A DNA stretch of 64,000 bases from Wocania_A sp965224845 (GCA_965224845.1 CBDDAJ010000006.1:1-64000), one strand, 5' to 3'. Shown: positions 44,324-54,944, counted from the first letter of the stretch. A program made the numbers and translations. Notes: generated by a model not told the origin, from the sequence alone.

Positions 44324-45895
44324 TTATTTAGTTAAATGATTTTTAAGTTTTGCTTTTAATTGTTTTGTTATAGCTTTATAAGCATCATCATTTATTAGGT
44401 TTCTGGTTTCTAAAGGATCATTTACATAATCATATAGCTCTATACCTGCAATATTATCATTGTTATAGGTGTTATAACTTCTATAGTTATTATCATGCCA
44501 TTCGGTATAGCGATAGCGTTCAGTTCTTATAGCATATCCCATTTTTTTTTGGCGTTTGTATTGATGGTATGCATAATCCATATTCACTGTTGTAGATTTA
44601 TTATTATCTAAAAGCGGCACTAATGATTTTCCGTCGGTTTGTGGGCTTTGTTTAACGTTTGCCAGCTCAAAAACTGTAGGGAATAAATCAATTAGATTTA
44701 CAGGATGTTGTGACTTTTTATTTTTTGAAACACCTGGACCTGCGAACATAAAAGGTATGCGTGTGGCTTGCTCAAAGTTTGAATGCTTACACCATTCGGT
44801 ATGGTCTCCCAGATGCCAACCATGGTCACCCCAAAGCACAATGATCGTATTATCAAGAATATTTCGCTTTTCTAATTCATCTAAGAGTTTGCCAATTTGG
44901 GCATCTATATATGATATACAGGCCATATATCCATGAATTAATTCACGCTGTTTGGCTTCAGGTAATTTATCACCAATTTTTAAATTTCTATCAATATCAC
45001 TGAAGGCTCTTAATTCCCCAAATGAGTGATAAGCAAACTTAGGTGTGCCTTTTGCTAACTCTTGAAATTTTGCTAATTCTATGTCTTCTCTGTTATATAA
45101 ATCCCAATATTTTTTTGGTGCTACAAAAGGTAAATGAGGCTTTTGATATCCGACACCTAAAAACCAGGGCTTTCCGGATCTCTCTAATTCGTTAAGTTGT
45201 TGAAGCGCCGTTTGTGTATATAAACCATCTTGATAAGCGGTGTCGCTAACATCTGCACTTTCGGTTGATGGTTTAAGACGTTTGAATACATAACTGCGTA
45301 GTTTCCCCCCTTTTTTAATCCCCTTAGCAATGGCTTCGTTTTTAAGTTTTTCCATTTGCTTTTTGGTTTCTGGGTTTTGATAATACTCAAAAGCAGCATT
45401 TCCATAGCTTGGGTCATAATTTTTAGGCAATTGATGTGGCATACTCCAACTTTTTCCATCATGACCAGGGGCAGAAGACCCTTTGTGGTAAATTTTACCA
45501 ACAGCAGTGGTTTCATAGCCTTGAGTAATTAAATACTCTGGCATAGACATTAAATTTGAAGATGTTCTAAAATCGGTATGTAAATCCCATACTTTAGTGT
45601 TATCTGGGTTAGCCCCCGTCATAACACTAGCACGAGATGGCCCACATACCGCATATTGTACATGAGCATTTGTAAATGTGACCCCCATTTCAGCTAAACG
45701 ATCAAAATTTGGTGTTTTCATTTGAGTTTCACCATAATTAGATAGTAAGGGTTTTAAATCATCAACCGCAATGAAGAGAATGTTCTTTTGTTGGGGATTT
45801 GCATTAGCTGCAGATGCTTTGCTGGTTTTTTGAGCATTACATGCCGTTAAAAAAACAAAAGCTAATATTTGTGTAGTAAAAAATAGTGGTTTCAT
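44324..45895 (-). CDS. S1 family sulfatase (CGPSR), iduronate-2-sulfatase-like
   Basis: This formylglycine sulfatase of 523 residues has a lipoprotein signal ending at Cys19 (VFLTAC). The opening NILFIAVDDLKPLLSNYGE, Cys84 in CGPSRASVMTGANP, VGKIYHKGSS in place of the more usual GKWH, and LWGDHGWHLGDHTEWCKHS are characteristic of the iduronate-2-sulfatase branch. KPHLPFVAPKKYWDLY is also typical of it. In PULs these act on several 2-O- or 3-O-sulfated sugars, so iduronate itself is not implied. It is adjacent with no gap to the frameshifted sulfatase upstream. Confidence 0.94.
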   Translation of the reverse strand: MKPLFFTTQILAFVFLTACNAQKTSKASAANANPQQKNILFIAVDDLKPLLSNYGETQMKTPNFDRLAEMGVTFTNAHVQYAVCGPSRASVMTGANPDNTKVWDLHTDFRTSSNLMSMPEYLITQGYETTAVGKIYHKGSSAPGHDGKSWSMPHQLPKNYDPSYGNAAFEYYQNPETKKQMEKLKNEAIAKGIKKGGKLRSYVFKRLKPSTESADVSDTAYQDGLYTQTALQQLNELERSGKPWFLGVGYQKPHLPFVAPKKYWDLYNREDIELAKFQELAKGTPKFAYHSFGELRAFSDIDRNLKIGDKLPEAKQRELIHGYMACISYIDAQIGKLLDELEKRNILDNTIIVLWGDHGWHLGDHTEWCKHSNFEQATRIPFMFAGPGVSKNKKSQHPVNLIDLFPTVFELANVKQSPQTDGKSLVPLLDNNKSTTVNMDYAYHQYKRQKKMGYAIRTERYRYTEWHDNNYRSYNTYNNDNIAGIELYDYVNDPLETRNLINDDAYKAITKQLKAKLKNHLTK

Positions 45896-47537
45896 CTACT
45901 TGGTTTTGTTTGTTAAAACATCTTGTACAGATGTTTCATCATCTTTTCTGTCGATTATTGACCCAAAGTCGGTGTCTGTAATCATTCTAAAATCTTTTAA
46001 AGATTTGTTGTTTTCGTATTTTGTCATTAACCCTTTTAGTTCTTTTTTAAGTGATGCTATAATATTAGAATACTCTGGGTTATTTATAATATTATGAACT
46101 TGATTGGGGTCTTTTTCTAAATCGTATAATTCCCATACATCAATATTATAATAAAAATGCGCTAAAGTGTATTTCTGTGTTCTTATACCATAATGTGGCT
46201 GAACATGGTGCCAGTAAGGAAACTCATAGTAATGGTAATACATACCTTTTTGCCAATCTTTAGGAGTATTGCCTTCTAATATAGATTTAAAACTACGGCC
46301 TTGCATGCTTTGATTGGTGTTAATATTTGCCATATCTAATAGTGTAGGCGCAAAATCAATATTTGTAATGATGTCTTCGTTTGTCGTTTTGGGTTTTACC
46401 ATTTTAGGATATTTTACCATAAAAGGCATTCTAATAGATTCTTCGTAAATAAAACGTTTATCAAAAAAGCCGTGGTCTCCTAAATAAAAACCTTGATCTG
46501 AAGTTAATACAATAATTGTATGTTCTGCTAAGCCATTTTGATCTAAATAATCTAAAACGCGCCCAATGTTATCGTCAACAGATTTAACGCAAGCCAAGTA
46601 GTCTTTAATATAAGTTTGATAGCGCCATTTTCGTCCTTCTTCATCGGTCATACCCTCAGGTTGCACAATTTCATTGGGTTTAGCACCATAAAATGCCCAT
46701 TTTATTTTTTCTACACCTTTTAATTCGGGAGGTTCTTCATATTTCATGTCTCTACGAGAAAAATATTCCATAGTCATTTCTGTATCACCGGCAGTTAATT
46801 CCCGGCCTTTATAATCATCATTAAAAGTAGCAGGATATGGAAACTCGATGTCATCCCAAAGTTTTTCATATTTGGTATCTGGCTGCCAAGGTCTATGTGG
46901 AGCTTTATATTGTAAAACCATCAAAAACGGCTGGTTTTGTTTTCTTTCAGATTGTAACCATTCCATAGCAAAATCTGTGCTCAAATTTGTTGCGTAACCT
47001 TCCACTTTTTTATCGGTGCCATTAATGTTGTAGACCGGATTCCAATAGTGCCCTTGCTGTCCGGCAGAATTATGGTATTTAAACACATCAAACCCTTTAG
47101 GATCTGTTCCTAAATGCCATTTTCCAAATAGAGACGTTTGGTATCCATTTTTTTGAAATTCTTGAGGAAAAGTCCATTGTGTGTCATCAAACTTTCCGCC
47201 GCTTTCATTTTTATAATACCCATTTTTATTGCTGTAATTTCCCGTTAAAATAGCTGCTCTACTAGGGCCGCAAATGGCATTGGTACAAAGGACATCCTGA
47301 AATAGCATCCCCTCGCTTGCAATCCTATCAATATTTGGGGTAGGTGCGATGTCTTTATAAATACCGTTATAAGCACTAATAGCTTGTGTGGTTAAATCAT
47401 CTGCCATAATGTAGATGATGTTAGGCTTTTGTACTTCTTCAGTTATAGCTGTATTTAATGCTTGATCTTTATTAGTGTCTTTACAGGATACTATGAGTAA
47501 GGCAAAAACAAAACCATATTTTAGTGTTTTTAAACAT
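45896..47537 (-). pseudogene. S1 family sulfatase (CGPSR) with N-terminal frameshift
   Basis: The catalytic domain is intact as an open frame of 503 codons from 47407. It has the Asp-Asp pair at MADDL, Cys46 in CGPSRAAILTGNY, FGKWHLGTDPKG and TSDQGFYLGDHGFFDKRF. That first methionine lies inside the conserved metal-binding strand, so the true N-terminus is missing. Upstream in the same frame a lipoprotein signal (ALLIVSCKDTNKDQ) and linker lead into KPNIIYIMADDL, but no ATG, GTG or TTG occurs before a stop. An ATG at 47537, two bases after the GH3 stop, is one base out of frame and stops after 19 codons. Removing one base from an A5 run (47527-47531) or T5 run (47504-47508, sense strand) restores a full lipoprotein of about 545 residues. 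This is real decay, phase variation or a sequencing error. Confidence 0.85.
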
Positions 47538-47539
47538 AT

Positions 47540-49912
47540 TTAGTTGCTTTTATCTAAAGTGATTATTTCTTTTACAGAAATAGTAGTTTTTTTAAGTGAT
47601 TTGTCTGCTGAAGAATTTCCAGTCATAACGGTAAATTCTCCAGGTTCAACAATAAAGTTGAAATCTTTATCGTACATGGCTAAACTTTCTGCTGTAATTG
47701 GTATTTTTACAGTTTGAGTTTCCCCAGCTTTAACGAAGATTCGTTTATAGCCTTTAAGCTCTTTTACAGGTCGCGTATATGAACTCATGTTGTCTCTTAT
47801 ATATAGTTGAACAACTTCTTCGCCATCTATTTTGCTTGTATTTTTAACTTGTATGGTTACAGTAATTTTATCATGTAATCCGGCGAATTCTGTTTTAGAA
47901 ACCTTAGGGGCAGATAGTTGAAATTTTGAATAGCTTAATCCAAACCCAAAAGGATGTAATGGTGTTTTCTTTTCTGTATTGTATTTATGAATATAAGCTG
48001 TTGGTTTATGATTATAAACCATTTGTAATTGCCCAACGCTACGCGGGATAGTTAATGGCAGTTTTCCCGAAGGATTTACTTTACCAAAAAGTATTTCGGC
48101 TGTTGCCAGTCCAGCAAAAGCACCACTTTCCCAGGTGTTTACAACAGCATTTACACGTTGTTCTAGCCAAGGTTCGGCAATAGGGCTACCGCTAACATAA
48201 ACCAGGATTACAGGTTTGTTGGTGGCTAGAATTTTATTAGCCAGCTTCATTTGATTGCCTGATAATTTTAAGGTTGCTCTATCTATATTTTCTCCTGTAG
48301 TTTTGCGTTTCCAATCGTGACGAAAAGAGTTTTCTCCCAAAACTAAAACAACAATATCTGAATGACTCGCATGATATGCTGCTCTATTAATGTTAGCATC
48401 TGTAATTTCTTTAGAGCGATCTCCAGAATCGAAATAATTTACGCGGTATCCATTGTCTTCTCCTATAGAAGTGATGCCTTCAACCATAGTGATAATATTA
48501 TCTTCTGGTTGTGGGGATACCCAATCTCCTAAAGTAGTTTGGTTATTAGCATTTGGGCCTGTAATAAAAATGGTTTTACCATTGCCATTTTTATCTAAAG
48601 GCAGAAAGCTTGCTTTGTTTTTTTGAAGTACAATAGCACGACGTGCCTGTTCTAATGCATTTTTTTGGTGGGCTTCAGAAAAGTTAATGTCCTTAACTTT
48701 TTCAACATCTATGAAAGGGTTTTCAAAAAGACCTAATTTAAATTTGGCTTCCAGAATTTTTCTACAGGCGTAGTTTACACGTTCCTCATCAACTTTTCCT
48801 TCTTTAACTAATGCTATTAAATGTTTATCGAAAACCGGACCATGCATATTCATATCCATACCAGCATTAATAGAAAACGCAATAGACTGTTTAAAGTCTT
48901 TTGCGACATGATGCCAGAGATTGATTCTTGATATATCATTCCAATCGCTAACATAAAATCCTTCAAAATTCCAACGATCTCTCATTACATCGTTCATCAT
49001 AAACTTATCCATATGCCCAGGCATTCCTGCCACTTCATTATGAGCAGCCATAATAGAAAACAGGTTTGCTTCCTGAACGGCTCTACGATATGGCGGTAAG
49101 AATATTTCAAATAGAGTTCTTTTTGATACATCTGTAGGAGAGGCATTTAATCCATTTACAGATTGGCTACCGGCAATTAGATGTTTTGCACAGGCAATAA
49201 CATGATCATTACCAGTAAAATCATCAGATTGTAACCCTTTAATAGATGCCACGCCCATATTACCAACCAGGTATGGGTCTTCCCCAAAGGTTTCTCCGGT
49301 GCGTCCCCAACGTGGGTCACGTAACACATCAATGTTTGGTGTGAACGACCAATGCATACCATTAGCTCGCATTTCTAAAGCGGTTTGCCGACTGCCTTCT
49401 TCAATCAAATCATCAGCAAAAGTAGCTGCCTGAGAAATGGGTGAAGGGTAAATGGTTGAGCCTTTTACCAATCCGTTTCCGTGGATGGCATCAATACCAA
49501 TTAATAATGGTATTTGTAATGGCGATTGTTGTGCTAGCTTTTGTAATGCATTTGCTTCTTCTGGAGTTACAACATGCAGAAAAGATCCAATTTTCCCTTC
49601 TGTGGCAAGTTTTGCTACATCTTTACTAAGCATGCCCGGATAAAAACCCAAGGCGTCATTTTTATCTAAATCTGCAGCTGTGATATTGTTTTCGGCATGC
49701 TTCATGTGCTCTAAACCAACATACTGACACATTTGATATACTTTATCTTCTATAGACATGCGCAGCATTAAATCGTCTATTCTGTCTTTTACAGAAGCTG
49801 AAGCATTTTTGTATACTGGTTTTTCGTCATTAATTCTAGTTTTTTTATCCTTTTCACAAGAAAAAATTAAGGCACAAAAAACTATCAATAATGTATATGA
49901 AATAGACTTCAT
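47540..49912 (-). CDS. GH3 family beta-glycosidase lipoprotein
   Basis: This exo-acting hydrolase of 790 residues removes terminal beta-glucosyl or beta-xylosyl units. The lipoprotein signal ends at Cys19 (CALIFSC). The N-terminal barrel has LIGIDAIHGNG, PNIDVLRDPRWGRTGETFGE and the nucleophile Asp323 in GFYVSDWNDI. A middle alpha/beta sandwich (about 420-640) and a fibronectin-III-like C-terminal domain (about 690-780, DGEEVVQLYIRD) follow. It starts 13 bases after the SusD stop, so it heads the enzyme part of the PUL. Periplasmic final trimming of imported oligosaccharides is its likely job. Confidence 0.95.
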   Translation of the reverse strand: MKSISYTLLIVFCALIFSCEKDKKTRINDEKPVYKNASASVKDRIDDLMLRMSIEDKVYQMCQYVGLEHMKHAENNITAADLDKNDALGFYPGMLSKDVAKLATEGKIGSFLHVVTPEEANALQKLAQQSPLQIPLLIGIDAIHGNGLVKGSTIYPSPISQAATFADDLIEEGSRQTALEMRANGMHWSFTPNIDVLRDPRWGRTGETFGEDPYLVGNMGVASIKGLQSDDFTGNDHVIACAKHLIAGSQSVNGLNASPTDVSKRTLFEIFLPPYRRAVQEANLFSIMAAHNEVAGMPGHMDKFMMNDVMRDRWNFEGFYVSDWNDISRINLWHHVAKDFKQSIAFSINAGMDMNMHGPVFDKHLIALVKEGKVDEERVNYACRKILEAKFKLGLFENPFIDVEKVKDINFSEAHQKNALEQARRAIVLQKNKASFLPLDKNGNGKTIFITGPNANNQTTLGDWVSPQPEDNIITMVEGITSIGEDNGYRVNYFDSGDRSKEITDANINRAAYHASHSDIVVLVLGENSFRHDWKRKTTGENIDRATLKLSGNQMKLANKILATNKPVILVYVSGSPIAEPWLEQRVNAVVNTWESGAFAGLATAEILFGKVNPSGKLPLTIPRSVGQLQMVYNHKPTAYIHKYNTEKKTPLHPFGFGLSYSKFQLSAPKVSKTEFAGLHDKITVTIQVKNTSKIDGEEVVQLYIRDNMSSYTRPVKELKGYKRIFVKAGETQTVKIPITAESLAMYDKDFNFIVEPGEFTVMTGNSSADKSLKKTTISVKEIITLDKSN

Positions 49913-49925
49913 AGCGTTATTTCTA

Positions 49926-51599
49926 CTATTCGTTAATTAAATTATTTCCTGATAATTCAGCCAATGGTATTGGGAACTTAAACTCGGTTTCAATATTGCT
50001 AAAAATAAAGTCTTTGTTCCCTGTTGATTTATAAAATGCAACCGCAGCGTTATGATGATCTATTTGTTCTTGAAAACGCCCTAAACCGCGCCGTCTCATA
50101 TCAAACCATTCATGACCTTCGCCATTTAACTCATATTCGCGTTCTTTCATGATCCGCTCTCTAAAAGTATCTTGATCTGGCACTGAAGCAGCATCCCAAT
50201 CAGCTGGTTGAGTAGTAGTTCCGGAATTTGTTGTTCTGGCTCTGGCTAATATTTGATTAACATATGCATAAGCAGATGCAGGACCGCTAATTTCATTTTC
50301 AACTTCAGCTCTTAATAGCAAAATATCAGCATACCGAAGCATGATATGGTTATTGATGGTTGTAGTTCCGTCATAAGTTAGATCTTTGTATTTTTTAAGC
50401 TGGGTATAAGCATTATTTCCTTTGTTTAATCTAGGAAATATATTAGTTGTTTTCCCATTATTGGTTTTTACATAAGAATTAAAAATGTAAGTTTCATCTA
50501 TTCTCGGATCTGCTACTATAGGGTCTAAAGTTATAATATTGCTTGCTTTTCCTGCTGAAATAAAATCTTTGCCCGTATAGTCAATGCCGGAGTATTGAAT
50601 GATATGATCGCTAAACATTTCCTTATTGGGTCTTATTCTACCAAAAAGTTTAGCGCCTACTGGTCCGAATTCACTTCCAGAAGGAAGTACATCTCTCATA
50701 ATATCATTAGTTCTTACTGCTCCTGTATGCCCATACTGAAGTTCAAATATGGACTCAGAGGTATTTCTGCTGTCTTGTTTCCATAAATCTGCAAATGTTG
50801 TAACTAAGCTATATCCTCCATTGTTAATAACATAATCTAATTCGGTTTTAGCCTCTTCCCAGAAGTCCGTAATGTTTGCCACAGTAATTTCAGATTCAGT
50901 AACAGCATTAAAATTGGGAAAATTAGTTGTTGCATTATTTCTACCAGCTAGGGTAATATATACTTTGGCTAAATACGCATTTGCAGCATACTTAAGAGGT
51001 CTTCCATCTATGTATTCTCCTCTGTTTGGTAATAAATCAGCTGCTTTTTTAAAATCCTCAATGATAAGATTGTAGAGCTGCTCTTTAGTACTTTTAGCGA
51101 TATGGATATCGTCTTTTGTAGTAGGAGCAAGCCTGATAGGAACTTCTTCAAACATCCGAACCAAATCAAAATATACTATGGCTCTTAAAAAATGAGCTTG
51201 ACCTAGACTGGTTGCTTCATTATCTAATCCACTACCTTCTACATTTACAATTACAGTATTTATCTGATTGATAGTCTGCCACATACCTCTCCACAGTTTA
51301 TCCAGGTTTATATTGGTATTTGTAACATCTAACTTATTAGCATCAGCATTTGCTCCTTGTTTAGATTGATATTTCCCTGAATGCGGCCATAATAATAAAC
51401 GCATTCTGGCACCATAATAATCATACCCCTGTAATTGGGCATACATACCATTTACGGCTGTTTCAACACCCTCTTCTGTAGAGAATACTTGAATTTCAGA
51501 AAAGGCATTTTCTGGAACATCGACTAATTGCTCATCGCAACTGTTAAAAAATGCTGTTATTATTAACAGTAATGCTATTATTTTATTTGTGTTTTTCAT
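49926..51599 (-). CDS. SusD/RagB family glycan-binding lipoprotein
   Basis: This is the surface glycan-binding partner of the SusC gene before it, 557 residues. The ATG at 51599 is chosen because it gives the signal MKNTNKIIALLLIITAFFNS followed by Cys21. The in-frame start at 51623 overlaps susC by 14 bases. The N-terminal SusD helices (VETAVNGMYAQLQGYDYYG, GQAHFLRAIVYFDLVRMFE) and the C-terminal RERIMKEREYELNGEGHEWF are typical. It is translated 10 bases after the susC stop. The glycan cannot be named from this gene alone. Confidence 0.96.
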   Translation of the reverse strand: MKNTNKIIALLLIITAFFNSCDEQLVDVPENAFSEIQVFSTEEGVETAVNGMYAQLQGYDYYGARMRLLLWPHSGKYQSKQGANADANKLDVTNTNINLDKLWRGMWQTINQINTVIVNVEGSGLDNEATSLGQAHFLRAIVYFDLVRMFEEVPIRLAPTTKDDIHIAKSTKEQLYNLIIEDFKKAADLLPNRGEYIDGRPLKYAANAYLAKVYITLAGRNNATTNFPNFNAVTESEITVANITDFWEEAKTELDYVINNGGYSLVTTFADLWKQDSRNTSESIFELQYGHTGAVRTNDIMRDVLPSGSEFGPVGAKLFGRIRPNKEMFSDHIIQYSGIDYTGKDFISAGKASNIITLDPIVADPRIDETYIFNSYVKTNNGKTTNIFPRLNKGNNAYTQLKKYKDLTYDGTTTINNHIMLRYADILLLRAEVENEISGPASAYAYVNQILARARTTNSGTTTQPADWDAASVPDQDTFRERIMKEREYELNGEGHEWFDMRRRGLGRFQEQIDHHNAAVAFYKSTGNKDFIFSNIETEFKFPIPLAELSGNNLINE

Positions 51600-51609
51600 T
51601 GTGTATTTT

Positions 51610-54600
51610 TTAAAATGAAACATTTAAACCAAGTGAAAAAGTTCGTTGATTAGGAAAAGAACCCCAATCGATTCCGTTACGGGTAGGATCGTAAGCAAAA
51701 CTATTTACTTCCGGGTCAAACCCTGTATAATCTGTTAATAACCATAAATTTTGTCCAGATAAAGTTACCTTCATACTATCGAAAAATTTAGTTTTATCCA
51801 CAGGGATATTGTAAGCAAATGTGACGTAGCTTAATCTTAAAAAGCTGCCATCTTCTATAGCTCTATCATTGAATTCTGTTGTGTAATTTGTACCGATACC
51901 ACCTACACCTACACTTGGATAATTGCCGTTAGGATGGTTTACTGGGTCGAATGCATCATTGTAAGCTACAGATCGAACATTTCTGGTGGTATTGTTGGCA
52001 TAGCCTGTTTCTAAAATATTACCATTGGCAATGTCATTTCCGTAAACACCATTAAACATAAGGCTTAAAGAAAAATTGTTGTATTCGAATGACGAACCAA
52101 AACCAAAAGTAAAATCAGGATTAGGATTACCAATAATGGTTTTATCAGCATCAGTAATATCTCCATCCCCATTTTGATCGACAAAAAGAACGTCTCCAAC
52201 TCTCATATTTGTACCTTTATATTTTAAAGGGTCTCCAGAATCGGTATTGGTTAGTTGTTCATCAGTTCTTATAATACCATTTGTTTCCAAACCATAAAAT
52301 AATCCAGCTTCTCTTCCTTTAATAAAAATGTTTGCGGGTTGTTTAAAAAATGTACCTCCTGCTACTTGAGTTCCTGTAAAAGCAGTTTGTTCACCCAGGT
52401 TTCCAAACTCTGATGGTAAAACATCTCCTAAATCAGTAATTTTATTTTTGTTGAATGACATGTTACCAAAAACATTCCAACGGAGGTTATTTTTTTTGAT
52501 AATATCTGCGTTTAAAGAAAATTCCAATCCTTTATTTTCTATATCTCCCTGATTGGCAGTGATAAAATTGAAACCGGTCGTTGGACCAAGGGCTACATTT
52601 AATAAAAGATCGGAACTTGTTTTATGATAGGCATCTACTGTACCTGTTAATCGATTATTAAAAAGGCCAAAATCTATTCCTCCGTTATATTGTATAGAGG
52701 TTTCCCATTTTAAATCTGGATTAGCCAAATTTTGAGGAACAACAGCAATTAAATTCCCGCCACTTGCATCAGAAAGCGCAGCTTCGGTTGCAGCAAATGG
52801 TGTTAAATAGCTATAGGGAGGGATATTTTGATTTCCTACTTCACCATAACCTAACCTAATTTTTAAATCGGATATTGTTTCGCTGTTTTTTAAAAAGGGC
52901 TCCTCTTTAACTCGCCATGCAAATGATAAAGCAGGAAAATATCCCCATTGATTACCAGAAGCAAATTTGCTACTACCATCTGCTCTAAAAGTCCCTGTAA
53001 ATAGATATCTATTGAACAGGGTATAATTAACGCGCCCGATAAAAGATACAATAGTTGGAAACTCACTATCTATAATTAAAGGTGTATTTGTACCACCAAA
53101 AGAAATGCCATCGGCTCTTAATGATTTATCTGCAAAATCTGCAGCAGAGTAACGTGTTCTTTTTATGCTGGTTTTATCAATTAAAGCCCCTACAGTTGCA
53201 TTGATTCTACTGTTTCTGTTAAAAGATTTCCTAAACATTAATGTGTTGTCCACATTATATCTAAACCTATTTAATGTAGCAAGGCCAGCCAACCCATTTG
53301 GATTCCTGCCTTTTAATAAAGCGGTTCCAAACCAAAAACTTCTATCCTTTTTTCTATAATCCCCTCCAAATCGAAATCGATAAGTAAAAGCTTTAGAAAT
53401 TTTATAATCCATCTTAAGAGCTCCTAATAGTCTTATTTCTTTAGAGTCGTCATCATAATCACTTGTCCAGGCTCTTGGTCCGTCTACGGTTTCGTCTACG
53501 TCATCTACATCCTGATTATTTTCCGAAAAATTTACTATGGGTGCAGCAAGTATAACCTGGCGTACCATACTATTGTTTGCTCCACCATTTTCATCGGTTC
53601 CTTTTGATGAGGAAAGCTCAGTATATGTTGCTCCCACTTTAACACTTATTTTAATTTTGTCTGATAAATCTTGATTAAGATTCAAATTAAAATCTACGGC
53701 TTCTGCTAAAGCGTTAGGAAATGTACCCTGATTGCTAGTCATACCACCAGATAGATAATAATTACCCGTATCACCACCACCAGAAACTGTTAGTCTGTTT
53801 TTTTTGATAATTGAGTTCCGATAGGTGTCTTCTGCCCAATTAATTCCGGTTATTTTTTCAGGATCAGTTCCTGTTGTAAAGATATCTCCATTGGGATTGA
53901 TTGTATAAGGGATATCCTGCCCTAAGGCAGCTTTCATATCATTTTGATAATTAGCATAGCCTTCAGTATCTAAGACATTAATATTCCTAATAACACTTCC
54001 GGTACTTATAGAAGTTGCAAAATTAAATTTGGCATTGCCTTTTTTTCCTTTTTTAGTGGTAACAATAATAACACCATTGGCTGCTCTAGACCCATATATG
54101 GCTGTAGCTGAGGCATCTTTTAACACTTCAATACTTTCAATATCTGCAGAGTTAATACCAGAGATTCCTCCGCCTTGTGGGGGCACATAACCAGATATCG
54201 GGTTTGCTACATCTTCTGTAGCCGAATCCATTATGATACCATCTACAACATATAAAGGTTCTGAATTTGCGGTTAAGCTACTAAGCCCTCTAATTTTTAC
54301 AGACACTGCTGCACCGGGTTCAGAGCCATTAGAACTTACTTGTACTCCTGCAGAGCGCCCTCTAATGATATCTTCAATACCATTGGATTGTTCGGCGTCT
54401 TCTTCTGTTGGCTTTATTGAGGTAATAGCTCCTGTAAGATCTTTTTTGTTTACCGATCCGTATCCAATTACAACAACTTCGTCTAATTGTTGTTGATCTT
54501 CTTCAAGTACAATCGATATTTCTTTTTGATTTGTAATGCTTAGTTCTTTGGTTATATATCCTAAATAACTAATTACAATTGTAGCTGGAGTTTTTTCAAG

Positions 54601-54780
54601 TGAAATAGAAAAAACACCATCAAAATCTGTTATCTGTCCATTTGTAGTTCCTTTTTCAAGAATTGAAGCACCAGCTAAAGGGACATTCTGCTTGTCGGTT
54701 ATAGTACCTTTTATCGTTTGTTGGGCTAATAACGATAAGGGTAAAAAAAATAAGATTAATAAAATTTTGGTTTGCTTCAT
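51610..54780 (-). CDS. SusC/RagA TonB-dependent outer-membrane transporter
   Basis: This 1056-residue outer-membrane transporter has a signal peptide (1-20), a carboxypeptidase-regulatory-like domain (about 22-96, GTITDKQNVPLAGASILEKG), the SusC signature LDEVVVIGYGSVNKKDL at about 98, a plug domain (SEPLYVVDGIIMD, VLKDASATAIYGSRAANGVI) and a long barrel. Unlike the SusC at 2257 it has no STN domain. That fits control by the HTCS regulator encoded just upstream rather than by an ECF/FecR pair. It is the first gene of a 23-kb co-directional run that ends at the hairpin near 31700. Confidence 0.97.
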   Translation of the reverse strand: MKQTKILLILFFLPLSLLAQQTIKGTITDKQNVPLAGASILEKGTTNGQITDFDGVFSISLEKTPATIVISYLGYITKELSITNQKEISIVLEEDQQQLDEVVVIGYGSVNKKDLTGAITSIKPTEEDAEQSNGIEDIIRGRSAGVQVSSNGSEPGAAVSVKIRGLSSLTANSEPLYVVDGIIMDSATEDVANPISGYVPPQGGGISGINSADIESIEVLKDASATAIYGSRAANGVIIVTTKKGKKGNAKFNFATSISTGSVIRNINVLDTEGYANYQNDMKAALGQDIPYTINPNGDIFTTGTDPEKITGINWAEDTYRNSIIKKNRLTVSGGGDTGNYYLSGGMTSNQGTFPNALAEAVDFNLNLNQDLSDKIKISVKVGATYTELSSSKGTDENGGANNSMVRQVILAAPIVNFSENNQDVDDVDETVDGPRAWTSDYDDDSKEIRLLGALKMDYKISKAFTYRFRFGGDYRKKDRSFWFGTALLKGRNPNGLAGLATLNRFRYNVDNTLMFRKSFNRNSRINATVGALIDKTSIKRTRYSAADFADKSLRADGISFGGTNTPLIIDSEFPTIVSFIGRVNYTLFNRYLFTGTFRADGSSKFASGNQWGYFPALSFAWRVKEEPFLKNSETISDLKIRLGYGEVGNQNIPPYSYLTPFAATEAALSDASGGNLIAVVPQNLANPDLKWETSIQYNGGIDFGLFNNRLTGTVDAYHKTSSDLLLNVALGPTTGFNFITANQGDIENKGLEFSLNADIIKKNNLRWNVFGNMSFNKNKITDLGDVLPSEFGNLGEQTAFTGTQVAGGTFFKQPANIFIKGREAGLFYGLETNGIIRTDEQLTNTDSGDPLKYKGTNMRVGDVLFVDQNGDGDITDADKTIIGNPNPDFTFGFGSSFEYNNFSLSLMFNGVYGNDIANGNILETGYANNTTRNVRSVAYNDAFDPVNHPNGNYPSVGVGGIGTNYTTEFNDRAIEDGSFLRLSYVTFAYNIPVDKTKFFDSMKVTLSGQNLWLLTDYTGFDPEVNSFAYDPTRNGIDWGSFPNQRTFSLGLNVSF

Positions 54781-54845
54781 GATATTTTTAATTAGTTTAT
54801 GCTAATGTACTTTGTAAGTTTATTTTTGAGTTTTAATTAGCATCA

Positions 54846-54873
54846 CAAAAGGTATAATAATCGTCAACTTCAA
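54846..54873 (-). promoter_or_regulatory. candidate promoter of PUL 2 susC
   Basis: Read on the - strand, TTG (54871-54873) is followed after about 16 bases by TACCTTTTG (54846-54854), a near match to the -7 consensus with one extra T. Nearby, ATGCTAAT (54799-54806) and ATTAGCAT (54836-54843) form an inverted repeat between this element and the susC start. No other gene lies in the 164-base gap 54781-54944. Evidence is moderate to weak. Confidence 0.3.
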
Positions 54874-54944
54874 TATTAGTAGGTGTTTTAAGCGTAATAA
54901 AACTGTAAAAAAAGCTCCTTTTTTATTGGTATTTTTTGGTTTCT

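Noticed and set aside
45184..45516. - strand frame of 110 codons inside the sulfatase at 44324
   Set aside because: It is another frame of an intact, well-conserved sulfatase coding region.
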